Source: Hoyosella subflava DQS3-9A1
GTDB taxonomy: Bacteria > Actinomycetota > Actinomycetes > Mycobacteriales > Mycobacteriaceae
NCBI RefSeq assembly: GCF_000214175.1
Contig: NC_015564.1
Location: 4,216,001-4,280,000 of the forward strand
DNA: 64,000 bases
Reading direction: 5' to 3'
Shown here: positions 19,601 through 28,538 of the stretch, piece after piece
How positions within the stretch are numbered: the first letter of the stretch is position 1
How the letters are laid out: every line of letters starts with the position of its first letter
The notes under the pieces: generated by a model
Seen by the model: the letters and a program-made list of their open reading frames with translations, nothing else
Told to the model about the DNA's origin: nothing
Databases searched by the model: none
Translations under genes and position numbers: made by a program

Positions 19601-20843
19601 GCGGCCCAGCCTTACGCTGCGACTCCCTGAGCCTGAGATGGTGCGGGCCGTCCGGATCACGCCCGCTGCCGGTCCGGCCCCCGCACGACCGACAGAAGTC
19701 CGGGTCAGTAACGGAAATAGCGCTGTCACGGCAAGTTTGCGCGCGGGCGAAGACTCGGTCATCGAGATGGAACCACGCGTCACGAGCAGTGTCACTGTGA
19801 CGCTGACCGACTGGGAACAGGTCCGAACACCGGATCTGTTCGGCTGGTCTCCTGTCATGCCACCGGGTCTCGCTGAGCTAGCGGTTCTCGGTGAAGACGA
19901 TGAAATCCCTGTCCAGCGAGCTGATGAAGACCGAATCATCGAAATCGGTTGTGAGAACGGCCCCCAAGTAACGTCAGGCACTGCGAGTGTCCCGATGTCA
20001 ATTTCGGCTAGGGCTTCCCAGCTTCGAGCCGGAGCCCCTGTACCCGCCGAACTGTGCGGGGAAGAGACACTTTCCCTGCCCGCAGGCCAGGTAGAAGTCA
20101 CGGCAGACCCCGGCTCGCCTTTCATCGTCGACACTCTGACGCTCGCTGCCGAACCTACGGCACCAGGCGCAGTCACGGCCGTCGCACCTGCCGTTGTGAA
20201 CTGGGAAGAAACGCAACGTACCGTGGCGATCCCGGCTGCCGACACAGACCGGATCCTCGGTGTGCCGGAAAGCTACAACGAGGCGTGGATAGCCACGGAT
20301 TCCAATGGGACGGTCCTGACCCCGGTGCCGGTCAACGGGTGGCAGCAGGGCTGGATCGTGCCGTCCGGGGTTTCCGGCGAGGTCACGCTGACCTTCGGCT
20401 ACGACCAGATATACCGCACGGCACTATTTGGTGGCCTCCTCCTCCTTGTGCCGCTCATCTTCCTGACTGTGATACCCACACGTCCCGCTCGTCCCAGGGA
20501 AGCGGCTACGCCGTGGAGGCCGCACCTCATCGCCCCGTTCGGCGCACTCATCGCTGTCTACGTCATCGCGGGCCCGGTCGGGACAGCCATCGCCGCGCTT
20601 CTGGCGGCCGCCGCCGTCGCCGTGACGAAGCGTTGGGGACCCGCTACCGCTTCTCGCCTCCTCACGGGGATTTCCGCGCTGGCAATGGGCTCCGCAGCAG
20701 CGGCACTCTCCACCGGCCCGTGGCGTGCCCCGTCGGGCTACCTGGGCCATTCGGGGTGGCTTCAGTTGCTGGCCTTTCTAGCCGTCACCGCTGTCGTGAT
20801 CGCAGCCTTGCCGCCCTGGCGGCGAGGCTCCGGCAGCACGTGA
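16644..20843 (+). CDS. aftD: Alpha-(1->3)-arabinofuranosyltransferase AftD
   Basis: A 1399-residue GT-C glycosyltransferase that adds branching arabinofuranose residues from decaprenyl-phosphoarabinose to arabinogalactan/lipoarabinomannan. About ten membrane segments fill residues 15-430. A long extracytoplasmic part follows with two F5/8-type (discoidin/CBM-like) modules, roughly residues 730-855 (ASAVDGNPDTSWLSS) and 945-1072 (AAADGDPTTVWYA). A final set of membrane helices occupies 1255-1398. The family length in mycobacteria is about 1400. The start is TTG at 16644, 25 bp after the DUF2613 gene. Its last 82 bp overlap the convergent acyltransferase gene. Confidence 0.94.
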   Translation: MTPELSRQSCSPLPRRGLFLAFGVALLLSFAQSPGLIVADTKLDLSVDPQGFLGRAAHLWSSLSPFGQVQNQAYGYFFPHGAFFVVLDSVGIPAWVAQRLWWALLLTAGFWGIIRVAEALGIGSRPSRVIAATAFALSPRVLTTIGAISSETTPMMLAPWALLPVILALGGTSRRPLWQLAAGSALAVACMGAINAVATAGGAALALLWWIAHRPNRRWLTFTAWWVPFGLMATLWWVIPLFLMGAVSPPFLDYIESAGTTTRWTSLVEVLRGTDSWAPFVSPDRVAGAALVTQPVTVLATGAVAAAGLAGLCMRGMPAKGRLVFILVVGLAGIGAGYAGDLGSPIADQVRAFLDGSGAPLRNVHKIEPLIRLPIVLGIAHLLGRVPLPGAVRSDEWRTAFARPERHPLVAVGTLTIIALVVATSVAWTGKLAPRGAYSEIPDHWEQAAVWLADNSGDGATADRALVVPASPFGSQTWGLTRDEPLQPLTQTPWGVRDVIPLIPPGGIRSLDAMQRVLADGRSSPGLAPALLAQGYRYLVVRNDLDPETSRTVPPLLVRQSLQTSPGFEKVAEFGDSGDAAARNTAVRGAGLRVPLPAVEIYRVTVGSEWPSGPYLVDSDAVPIVQGGPESLVRINERPETDGAPVPILISSDAERAELPIGGVTVTDTPRARETDFGRVDHQRSAVLAPEDPRRTQNRVPDYAASAPLIVAESEGASVTVSSSAGDAAQLGAVQPGRGPASAVDGNPDTSWLSSTFQAAVGQWLRLDFPEPLERVLLRVTTSPEAIGPTVRVLDVTTPNGSTTAIVESPGEPVTVAVPAGPTDWVRITARSTDTGTRGDQFGIANVAVEANGREVPVRRIQTLPPLTTQAPVTAWELGQEFPGRRACVDGPDQVLCAPDLALAPEEAGELNRRIVVEEPVEVTPEMTVRAVPGDGLDELLTDESALSVEGASSIDDPRGNAFAAADGDPTTVWYAPLGSTPADDARPSLTLRLPEPEMVRAVRITPAAGPAPARPTEVRVSNGNSAVTASLRAGEDSVIEMEPRVTSSVTVTLTDWEQVRTPDLFGWSPVMPPGLAELAVLGEDDEIPVQRADEDRIIEIGCENGPQVTSGTASVPMSISARASQLRAGAPVPAELCGEETLSLPAGQVEVTADPGSPFIVDTLTLAAEPTAPGAVTAVAPAVVNWEETQRTVAIPAADTDRILGVPESYNEAWIATDSNGTVLTPVPVNGWQQGWIVPSGVSGEVTLTFGYDQIYRTALFGGLLLLVPLIFLTVIPTRPARPREAATPWRPHLIAPFGALIAVYVIAGPVGTAIAALLAAAAVAVTKRWGPATASRLLTGISALAMGSAAAALSTGPWRAPSGYLGHSGWLQLLAFLAVTAVVIAALPPWRRGSGST

Positions 20844-22030
20844 CCCGCGCGTACGACCGAGGACCGCTCGCTGCGTTCCTTTTTTCGTGCTTCCCATCCG
20901 CGCAGCGCGCGGCGTGACGGTTCTTCGACCAGCGCGTAGCTCACCGACGCGACCGCCAGAGACAGCGCCACCGTCACTGCGAGCACGGGAATCATGTAAC
21001 CGGAGAACGCTGGGACGCCCAGAATCGGGAACGCCACCATCAGAATCGCGACGTGCCAGAGGAAGATCCCGTAGGACCACCGCCCTACCATGAGCCCGGC
21101 GGGGCTCGCGAGAATGCGATGCCTGTGGCCAGGTTCCGCAAGAGCGATCGGTGCAAGCAGCGCGAAACCGAGCATTGCTCCGCAGAAGATCTTCACCGCG
21201 TACTCGCGGGGGTGCAGCTCCACCAGGCCTGGTGGACCTGCAAGTGGCGAGACCGCGACCGCGAACGCGGTAAGCGCAGCTAGCGGCATCACAAACCGCG
21301 CGCGAACGATCCTGACAATCGCGGGTGCGGGCGCCACGGCCAGTTCAGCCAGGACCATCCCCGCAGCGAACCACGACAGATAACCCGGGAGCCAATTGTC
21401 GTGGTGCACCCCGGCGGCTGTTTCGATCGGCACATACTTCCAGGAGAGGCTGACGGCGGCCGTGAGAAGAATCACGGGTATTCGCCAACCCGCGTACCGT
21501 CCGCGCAGCCGTGTAAGCAGGACAGCGATGAGGGGCAGCGCGAGATAAAACGCCATCTCCACCGACAGGCTCCACATCTGCGTGAGGCCCTCGACGAGAG
21601 TGAAAGGCGTGTACACCTGCGTGAGCGTCAGGTTGGCGAACCACACCTGCATGTTCGACGTACGCGCCTCGGGGAGCAGCACCAGGACAAGAATGACCAC
21701 CACGAGATAGGCCGGCATGATGCGAACCAGCCGATGGCGGACATATCGGGCAATTCGTGGCGGATCCGAAAAGCCCCGCGCCGCACGCGAATGCGGCCGC
21801 CACAGCAGGTACCCGGAAAGCGCGAAGAACAGGGCGACCGAAAGATCGAATCTCCCCCACACTCGGCCCAGGACCGTATCGGTAACTTCACCGGTCTGGA
21901 ATGCAACGTGGGTGAGCAGCACGCCGAGCGCAGCGGCGCCGCGCATCCCTTCGAAAGCGGGCAAGAAACCCGCTGACCCCGCGACCGCAGGCCGTAAATC
22001 GGGGCTGCGCTCCTGCTGCTTGACCTTCAT
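20762..22030 (-). CDS. Acyltransferase family 3 membrane protein
   Basis: A 422-residue integral membrane O-acyltransferase with ten or so helices. The N-terminal signature FLPAFEGMRGAAALGVLLTHVAF contains the conserved catalytic-type His, followed by RFDLSVALFFALSGYLLWRP and the basic RIARYVRHRLVRIMPAYL loop. Such enzymes acylate envelope carbohydrates. Its place beside aftD matches M. tuberculosis Rv0228. The last 27 codons, a basic low-complexity tail, run into the antisense of aftD. The start (22030) is 175 bp from the divergent DUF3068 gene. Confidence 0.9.
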   Translation of the reverse strand: MKVKQQERSPDLRPAVAGSAGFLPAFEGMRGAAALGVLLTHVAFQTGEVTDTVLGRVWGRFDLSVALFFALSGYLLWRPHSRAARGFSDPPRIARYVRHRLVRIMPAYLVVVILVLVLLPEARTSNMQVWFANLTLTQVYTPFTLVEGLTQMWSLSVEMAFYLALPLIAVLLTRLRGRYAGWRIPVILLTAAVSLSWKYVPIETAAGVHHDNWLPGYLSWFAAGMVLAELAVAPAPAIVRIVRARFVMPLAALTAFAVAVSPLAGPPGLVELHPREYAVKIFCGAMLGFALLAPIALAEPGHRHRILASPAGLMVGRWSYGIFLWHVAILMVAFPILGVPAFSGYMIPVLAVTVALSLAVASVSYALVEEPSRRALRGWEARKKERSERSSVVRAGHVLPEPRRQGGKAAITTAVTARKASN

Positions 22031-22205
22031 TTCCCATCCAGTGTGCCGGGGAACAGCAGATCATACACATATCCGGTCAGCGATAGGTATCGAATTGAGT
22101 CCAACATGCAGCCCTGATGTGCTTTCGTCTCGACGTTTCCTGCTGGGAACCTGTTAGGGTCGGGGCGCGCTCGACTGCGCTGAACGATTTCAGAGGAGAA
22201 ACCGA

Positions 22206-23417
22206 ATGACATCACGCCTTGGGGGCTCGCAGCGTTTGATCGCGTCCGTGCTCGTGGGCCTCGGCGTTTTCCTCCTTGTCAGCGCTGTACTGCTTCCGCT
22301 CTACACGATCCCGAAACTCAAGAAGCTGCCCCTCGACTACGAAGCAGTTCAGGTGTCAGAGGGGACCGGGGAATTCCTCGATGCGGCGGCGTTGCTGTCG
22401 GGTGACGGGGAGGACGCAGTCGACGCGGACATCCCACTTCGTCAGCAGTTGTACGTCACAGTCGAAGATCCAGCGGACAGTGATGTCGCGACGCTGCAGG
22501 GCGGCCTGACCCTCTTGCGCGCAGACACGACGCCCGGGCGAGGTCTTCTTAGCGCGAGCATCGACCGGGTCACTGTCGATCGCTCTACTGCGCTGCCGAC
22601 TAATGACCCTGCGGGGTCGCTCCAGACAGACCGGGAGCGACCCGCTGAGGCACTTCCACGTGACGGCCTGCAGTACAAGTTCCCTTACGGCGCGGGAAAG
22701 CGGAGCTACCCATTCTTTGATGTGATGTCGCGGTCAACCACAGAAATCGACTTTGTCGACGAAACATCGATCGACGGTGTGACCGTGTATCACTATCAGC
22801 AGGAACTTGAGCCGGTAGATCTCTTCCGGGCAACAAGAGACCAGACGAACCGAGTCGGCCTTACCCGCGATGTCTGGGGTGTCAGCGAAGAGGGCGACGC
22901 TGATGGCGGTGAAATCCTGTTCATGAATCGGTTCTCAACGACCACGCGCGATCTGTGGGTTGAACCGGCGAGCGGTGTCATTGTCGATTCGCGCGAGCAG
23001 GTCACTCAGTTCTTCGGCACCGGCCCGGACGATGTCGCGGTACCGGTCATCTCTTACGACACCCGATACACCGACAGCACAGTGAGCAGCATGCTCTCGA
23101 TTGCGCAGAAAGAACGTGACCGGGTGGGGCTCGTGTGGAGTGTCGGTCCCGTCTCCGTTGCCGCTCCCTGGCTTGTTGGATTCTTCGGGCTGCTGACGGC
23201 TGGCTTCGGAATACTCATGGGCATCTCCGCGTCACGCCGCGACGAGTCTGCCGCAGAGCCCGGGGAGACTGAGGGTGAAACAGCAGTCGAAGATGAAGCC
23301 GCCGCAGACGACGATCCTGCTGTTTCGCTGTACATGCCGCATGAGGACACACAGCATCGCGAAATCGACGACATCGACACCACTGAGTTCGAGTCTTCAA
23401 GGCATGAGACCCCCTGA
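22206..23417 (+). CDS. DUF3068 (PorA-type) membrane-anchored protein
   Basis: A 403-residue protein with one N-terminal helix (residues 12-35), a large extracytoplasmic beta-rich domain (about 40-310), a second helix (about 318-340) and an acidic cytoplasmic tail (EPGETEGETAVEDEAAADDD). This is the layout of the DUF3068 family, some members of which are labelled PorA porin in databases; the two-helix topology seen here does not look like a porin. It corresponds by order to Rv0227c. A strong GAGGAGA ribosome site precedes the ATG. The surrounding genes suggest work on envelope glycans or lipids. Confidence 0.85.
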   Translation: MTSRLGGSQRLIASVLVGLGVFLLVSAVLLPLYTIPKLKKLPLDYEAVQVSEGTGEFLDAAALLSGDGEDAVDADIPLRQQLYVTVEDPADSDVATLQGGLTLLRADTTPGRGLLSASIDRVTVDRSTALPTNDPAGSLQTDRERPAEALPRDGLQYKFPYGAGKRSYPFFDVMSRSTTEIDFVDETSIDGVTVYHYQQELEPVDLFRATRDQTNRVGLTRDVWGVSEEGDADGGEILFMNRFSTTTRDLWVEPASGVIVDSREQVTQFFGTGPDDVAVPVISYDTRYTDSTVSSMLSIAQKERDRVGLVWSVGPVSVAAPWLVGFFGLLTAGFGILMGISASRRDESAAEPGETEGETAVEDEAAADDDPAVSLYMPHEDTQHREIDDIDTTEFESSRHETP

Positions 23418-23422
23418 ATTCC

Positions 23423-24667
23423 CTACTGCGGTAGCATCCCGCGGTCTTTCAGGACCGCAGTCGCCGCGCGGCGGCCCGAGACTAACGCTCCCTGGATCGA
23501 ACTAGTATCGCGGTGATCGCCGCAGACGTATCGGCCCGGCCGCACCCGAACGGACTGCCGCAAGCTCTGGTTCGGATTCGAGACGGGTAATGCGCGCGGA
23601 ATCGGATAGGTGGCGAGCAATTCCCACCCGCGGGTGGAGCCGTATAGCTCGCCCAGCCGCTGACGCACGGCCGACTCGAGCGACTCATCTGCGTGCCCCG
23701 GTACCGACGCGACCACCAGCGCCTCCCCCGGCGGGGCGTACTCCGGGGCAGCATCGCTGAGCACAACTGTGTTAAGCAGAAGCTCGCTTCGACCGTCGAC
23801 CAGCAGGGTCGGCGAATCGAAGACGGTGTTCGGCGCGCGGTAGTAGAAAGTGGTGACCGCATGCCATTGCGGAGCAGCAACCTCCGGCAAGAGACGAGCG
23901 GCGGTGCTGCCGTCGGTCGCGACAATGACAGTGGCTGCGGAAACGTCCTCCCCGCTTCGCAGACGGACACCAGATTCGGTGATTTCGTCCACCTCGGCGC
24001 CAGTGATCACTGAGCCTTCCGTGAGATCGGCAGCCAATTGCCGTGGGAGCGCCTGCATGCCATCGGCGGGGACAGAGCCGCCGCCGCGCATGAAGCATCG
24101 CCAGATCAGGTGGAACTGCCGCGCTGGAGTCTCGAGCGCCGGATCGAGGAATACTCCGGCCAGAAAAGGCCGCATGACTTCCTCGATGGCGCCTCGGGAT
24201 ACTCCCCATCGCCGCAGCTCCTCGCCCGTGCTGCGAGGGATCGGGCGACGCAGCCAGGATGCTGGAGCGACCGCGTCCCGCGCCGCCAGGGCCGAAAGCG
24301 CTACGGCAGCCGCTGGGTAGCGAAGGGCAAATGAGACACTGCCTTTGAGCGCCGACCGCCCGTGCCACGGTCCAGCTAGCCAGCGTAGACCGTCTTCTGT
24401 GGCGGCTGCGGCTCCCTGCGTGAAGGCACGCAATTTCAGATCGGTGAGGCTTGCCTGCCGGCGTAGTTCAGGATATGCCGGCAACAAAACCTGAAACCCG
24501 CGATCGAGCTGGAACCCGTCAACGATATCGGTGCGGATCCGGCCGCCCACCTCATCACTCGCCTCGTACACCACAGCCGACAGCCCTGCACGCTGCAATT
24601 GTCTCGCCGCCACGAGACCCGAAATGCCGGCCCCGACGACAACCACGCGGTCCTCTACAGTCACCAC
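23423..24667 (-). CDS. NAD(P)/FAD-dependent oxidoreductase (amine oxidase/phytoene desaturase type)
   Basis: A 414-residue flavoprotein. The N-terminal dinucleotide site VVVVGAGISGLVAARQL is followed by YEASDEVGGRIRTD, and the C-terminal FAD motif is GRYVCGDHRDTSSIQGALVSGRRAA. The fold class covers protoporphyrinogen oxidases, phytoene desaturases and amine oxidases; the substrate cannot be read from the sequence. It is the last gene of a minus-strand trio (flippase, TspO-like, this), 19 bp after the TspO-like gene. The start is GTG at 24667, or GTG at 24664. The stop lies 5 bp from the convergent DUF3068 gene. Confidence 0.85.
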   Translation of the reverse strand: MVTVEDRVVVVGAGISGLVAARQLQRAGLSAVVYEASDEVGGRIRTDIVDGFQLDRGFQVLLPAYPELRRQASLTDLKLRAFTQGAAAATEDGLRWLAGPWHGRSALKGSVSFALRYPAAAVALSALAARDAVAPASWLRRPIPRSTGEELRRWGVSRGAIEEVMRPFLAGVFLDPALETPARQFHLIWRCFMRGGGSVPADGMQALPRQLAADLTEGSVITGAEVDEITESGVRLRSGEDVSAATVIVATDGSTAARLLPEVAAPQWHAVTTFYYRAPNTVFDSPTLLVDGRSELLLNTVVLSDAAPEYAPPGEALVVASVPGHADESLESAVRQRLGELYGSTRGWELLATYPIPRALPVSNPNQSLRQSVRVRPGRYVCGDHRDTSSIQGALVSGRRAATAVLKDRGMLPQ

Positions 24668-24686
24668 TCCTCCTCCACCACCTGGA

Positions 24687-25484
24687 CTATCCGCTCTCGC
24701 CGGTCTTTATACGTGTGGCTCGAGCAAAGACAGTGGTAAGAGCCACCACCAGCGCCGCGGCTACTGCGGTGCCCGCCACCGCGGTCGATTCGGGAGCACC
24801 AGCGATTCGCGCGAAGGCGATCCAAGCTAGCCCCCAGACGATCGGGATGGCCACCGCGATCCGCCCACCACTGAACAGAGCCAGGGCTGCACCAACGCCA
24901 GCGGCAACGACCAGCACGATGACTGCCCACGGTTGTCCGCCTAGCACGAAGTCCCCTACGCCTCCCGCTTTCGCTGCGGCGGCGATGTTGGCGATAGTCG
25001 CGACAACAACCCACCCTAGAAACAGTCCCATCACACCATCCAGCAGGACCGCTTCGAGCCAGCCGTTCGGCCGTGAGCGCAGGCACCGACCGAAAACTAC
25101 GGCCAGTGTTGCGAGGAGTCCGAGGATCACAGCGACGCTTGCGTTGAGCCAGCCGAACTGCACCGACAGAGGCCAAAAGCCGTTCAGAAGCAACGCCAAC
25201 GCGATGAGCCAGCCCGTTTGCCGAAGCCTCGGGTTTACGCGTTGGTTTGGGAAAAGTTGCCAAACTGCCAGTGCAGCGAACCCCGCATACAGCACCGACC
25301 AAATGGCGAACGCTGGCCCTCCGGGAGCTACGAAGGTAGCGTCGGCAGCTAGCGCGCCCTCGGCGGCTTCTGAGATCGGAGTGCCGCCAAGTCCCCCGGA
25401 ACCCACGGCAGCACCTGCTACCGCGACCACCGCTGAGACTGCAATCGTCCACTGGCGCGCAAGATCACTGAGTGATGCCGTCAT
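24687..25484 (-). CDS. TspO/MBR-like membrane protein
   Basis: A 265-residue protein with about eight hydrophobic segments. PGGPAFAIWSVLYAGFAAL and LLLNGFWPLSVQFGWLNAS resemble the TspO/tryptophan-rich sensory protein motifs (PxxWxxxWxxLY and LNxxWxPxFF). It is longer than the 5-helix TspO of about 160 residues, as in the extended actinobacterial branch. MTASLSDL at 25484 is the start; upstream codons are not family-like. It lies between the flippase-like gene (17 bp) and the FAD oxidoreductase (19 bp). TspO binds tetrapyrroles and lipids, so a link with the protoporphyrinogen-oxidase-like neighbour is conceivable. Confidence 0.72.
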   Translation of the reverse strand: MTASLSDLARQWTIAVSAVVAVAGAAVGSGGLGGTPISEAAEGALAADATFVAPGGPAFAIWSVLYAGFAALAVWQLFPNQRVNPRLRQTGWLIALALLLNGFWPLSVQFGWLNASVAVILGLLATLAVVFGRCLRSRPNGWLEAVLLDGVMGLFLGWVVVATIANIAAAAKAGGVGDFVLGGQPWAVIVLVVAAGVGAALALFSGGRIAVAIPIVWGLAWIAFARIAGAPESTAVAGTAVAAALVVALTTVFARATRIKTGESG

Positions 25485-25501
25485 GGCTCCAGCATGCCCT
25501 G

Positions 25502-26722
25502 TCACCGCCGGAGTGAGGCGATCACCGTCGCCAGCGCAACGCCAGTTGTCCCCGTAGCGCAGCAAATCGCGACGATCAAGAACGAGGTGATCGTGAGGGG
25601 CAGTGTCAGCAGCAGGACCGCCTCGACACCAAGGCCGGCCCACACAACGAAGGACACTGCTGTGCGGTCACGGGCGATAGCCGACAGGAGAATCCCCTGC
25701 AGGATCGCCAGGATCGCGCCCTGAGCCGCGAACAGCCACAGCAGACCGACTATCGGCCGATAGTCCTCCCCCACAAGGAACGGGACGATCGGAGCCAGCA
25801 GTGCCGCCCCGGCAACCATCGCAACTCCGAGCCCCGCGAGGACGACGACGATGAAGCGCACAGCTGATTTGGTGAGCGCAGGGTTCGCCATCCGCGGGAA
25901 AATCACTATGCCCACCGCGTGGGGTAACCAGAAGGCCACTTTGGCTGCAACCGCCCCCAGCGCGTACTGGCCCGCAACGGTGTCTTCGAAAACCACTCTG
26001 GCGATCACGAGGTCCAGCGAAGTGAAAACGACGATTGCCAGCTGGATGTGCGACGCGCGCAGCACTGTCATTACGCTGAGGCGGCGCATGTCGCTGTCTC
26101 GAACCAGTCCGTCCCCCTCGACGGCGGTCCCCCTCCGGACCAGCATATTCGCGCATGCAGCCGCAACGGCGGCCCCCAGCGCTGCAGCGGCAAGCGCGAC
26201 CGCTGGCCCGCCCCCTAGAGCGAGCGCCACTACAGCCGGTGCAACCCGAGCTACACCCGCGCCTGCCAGCACCACCGCGAGTTCACCGAACCGCTGCTGG
26301 CCTTGCAGGAGTCCCTGCTCGGTTGCCAGCAGCACCAGGACCGGTGCCGCAAGCAGAGCCGCAGCGGCGGCGACAAGCGATGTATTGAGCACAGCGGCGG
26401 TCACTGGAACCAGCAGAACCGCGATTGTCGCCACAAGTACGGCATTCGCATATCCGAGCTGCCGCAGCTGAGGAGTGCGGTCCCGGCCAGCGAGTCTCGA
26501 GGTGACGACCTCACGAGCGATGACCATTTGAAGGGCCAGGGCCGGCACGGCGATAATGAGCTGCGCCGCCAGTAGGCTCGCGAACTCGCTGTATCCCGCC
26601 GGGCCGAGCCATCTGCTCGCAGGCAGATGCAGTAGGTAGGCGGCAGCATTCGCCGTCATCGAGCCGGCCGCGACAACGGACACCCCAGCGACTACCGCAC
26701 TTCGCTGGGAGGCCACATTCAT
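25502..26722 (-). CDS. Oligosaccharide flippase-like (MOP superfamily) membrane protein
   Basis: A 406-residue protein with about twelve membrane segments and small loops. The N-terminal GYSEFASLLAAQLIIAVPAL and the internal KVAFWLPHAVGIVIFPRMAN are typical of polysaccharide-biosynthesis (Wzx/MurJ-like) transporters. It is predicted to flip lipid-linked envelope sugars. It is the first gene of the minus-strand trio and is divergent from the membrane glycan gene at 26781, only 58 bp away. The truncated protein at the left window edge is of the same general type. Confidence 0.82.
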   Translation of the reverse strand: MNVASQRSAVVAGVSVVAAGSMTANAAAYLLHLPASRWLGPAGYSEFASLLAAQLIIAVPALALQMVIAREVVTSRLAGRDRTPQLRQLGYANAVLVATIAVLLVPVTAAVLNTSLVAAAAALLAAPVLVLLATEQGLLQGQQRFGELAVVLAGAGVARVAPAVVALALGGGPAVALAAAALGAAVAAACANMLVRRGTAVEGDGLVRDSDMRRLSVMTVLRASHIQLAIVVFTSLDLVIARVVFEDTVAGQYALGAVAAKVAFWLPHAVGIVIFPRMANPALTKSAVRFIVVVLAGLGVAMVAGAALLAPIVPFLVGEDYRPIVGLLWLFAAQGAILAILQGILLSAIARDRTAVSFVVWAGLGVEAVLLLTLPLTITSFLIVAICCATGTTGVALATVIASLRR

Positions 26723-26780
26723 CCCACCATCATGGCGTGTTGTCGAATGAACTACGACATTTGCGGTTTATGGTGCCGCC

Positions 26781-28538
26781 ATGCGGGTAGCGAGGAGTCA
26801 CCAACTGATCGCACCCGTGTACAGTGCGTTCCTCTCTATTCTCATCCTCGCTCCGCTCCTACAGCCCGGCTACCTGCTGTTTCGCGACGCCGTCAGCACG
26901 CCACGGTCGTATCTGACCGACTCTGCACTCGGTCTCGGCGACGCCGCGCCGCGGGCAGTCCCGCAAGACTGGCTCCTGAGTACGCTTTCACGGTTCATCG
27001 ACGGTGGCCTGATAGTCGTGGCGATACTGTTCCTCGCGCTCATGCTCGGTGGCTGGGGCGCTGCCGCACTGGTTCGCGCGGTGCTGACTCGTCCGGATTA
27101 TGGGCTCGGGGCGGGGCCTGGCGCAGAATGCGCCGCGGTCACGGTGGCCATCTGGAATCCCTACGTCGCTGAACGGCTTCTTCAAGGACACTGGAGTCTG
27201 CTGGTGGGCTACGCGGCCCTCCCGTGGGTTGCGGTGGCAGCCCTCCGCATCTCGCGCGGCGACAACGCTGCGTGGCTGCTGCTCGCTCTCAGCATCGGTT
27301 GCGCGGCACTGACCCCGACGGGTGCAATCCTCGCGCTCGTGCTCGCCTTGAGCCTCACCGTGGGCAGCCTTCGGACCCACCCAGTGCGCGTCGTGGGCGT
27401 GCTCGGGATGGCTGCTATCGCCGCGACACCCTGGCTCACCGCCGCGCTCGTTAGCGGGACACCCGGTGTTTCTGGTCAAGCAGGGGCAGAAGCATTCGCT
27501 GCGCGTGCGGAACCGGGTCTCGCCACTCTCGGCAGTCTTGCCGGGCTTGGAGGTATCTGGAATGCGGAATCCGTGCCGCTCAGCCGCACCACCCCAGTCG
27601 CCCTGCTAGCAACCGCGTGGTTACTGGGACTCGTCGCCCTCGGCGCCTGGCAACTGTGGAAGGCCCGGGCGGCGGAGGCACGACCCTTGGGCATCGTCGC
27701 CGGGCTCGCGGTTGTTCTGCCCGCGCTAGCGGCCACTCCGGCGGGCATTTCCGCGCTCGCGGCAGTGACGGCTGGATTCCCTGGCGGTGGCCTGCTGCGT
27801 GACACACAGAAGTTCGTCGCGCTTGCGATGCCGTTCTACGCGCTGTGCGTTGCGGCGACCGTCATCTTCCTGGCCCGCGCTGCGAGCACCGGCCTTGCCG
27901 TCGCTGTTCCAGCCCTCGTTAGCGGGATGCTCATTGCTGTGCTGCCAGACTTAGCCTGGGGAGCGGGCGGCCACCTCCGCCCAGTCCACTACCCGGCCGG
28001 CTGGGCAGCCGTCGCACAACACGTCAGCACTGGGCCGCCGCACGGGGCAGTCGCGGTTCTGCCCGCCGGGATGTTCCGCGTCTTTCCCTTCTCTGGCGAC
28101 GTGGTGGTGCTCGATCCCGCACCACGCCTGCTGCCGCGCGACGTTCTCAGCGCTGGCGACCTCATCGTCGGCGGCGAAATCGTCCGTGGTGAAGGTGAGC
28201 GTGGCCAGCGTGCGCAGACCGCACTCCTGGAAGGAGAGGGCCCAGGCAGGCTCCTCAGTCTCGGCGCCGCGTGGGTGCTCGTCGAGCACAACACCCCCGG
28301 ACTGCACGGCGATGCCAGCGACACGCTGGCGCAACTCGAACACGTGTACTCCGACAATGACTTGACGCTGTACCGCGTGCCTGGTGAACCGGCAGACCTT
28401 TCGGCGCCCACCGCCCACCGGAACACCGTGATCGCCGCGCACTACGCGTGGCTGGGGCTCATAGTCTTCAGTGGCCTGATCCTGCTAGCGCAGCGGCGCC
28501 GAAAGTCACGCGGAGCGGGCAGCGTCAGCCAGCTCTGA
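26781..28538 (+). CDS. Polytopic membrane protein, Rv0226c-like (GT-C-like)
   Basis: A 585-residue protein with roughly twelve hydrophobic helices and a soluble C-terminal part (about 405-550) before a final helix. The first loop, GYLLFRDAVSTPRSYLTDSALG, resembles the first extracellular loop of GT-C glycosyltransferases, where an acidic residue is catalytic. By order it matches M. tuberculosis Rv0226c, next to a GT4 enzyme and a methyltransferase. A glycosyltransferase role in envelope glycan synthesis is inference. Its last 33 bp overlap the convergent GT4 gene. Confidence 0.75.
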   Translation: MRVARSHQLIAPVYSAFLSILILAPLLQPGYLLFRDAVSTPRSYLTDSALGLGDAAPRAVPQDWLLSTLSRFIDGGLIVVAILFLALMLGGWGAAALVRAVLTRPDYGLGAGPGAECAAVTVAIWNPYVAERLLQGHWSLLVGYAALPWVAVAALRISRGDNAAWLLLALSIGCAALTPTGAILALVLALSLTVGSLRTHPVRVVGVLGMAAIAATPWLTAALVSGTPGVSGQAGAEAFAARAEPGLATLGSLAGLGGIWNAESVPLSRTTPVALLATAWLLGLVALGAWQLWKARAAEARPLGIVAGLAVVLPALAATPAGISALAAVTAGFPGGGLLRDTQKFVALAMPFYALCVAATVIFLARAASTGLAVAVPALVSGMLIAVLPDLAWGAGGHLRPVHYPAGWAAVAQHVSTGPPHGAVAVLPAGMFRVFPFSGDVVVLDPAPRLLPRDVLSAGDLIVGGEIVRGEGERGQRAQTALLEGEGPGRLLSLGAAWVLVEHNTPGLHGDASDTLAQLEHVYSDNDLTLYRVPGEPADLSAPTAHRNTVIAAHYAWLGLIVFSGLILLAQRRRKSRGAGSVSQL

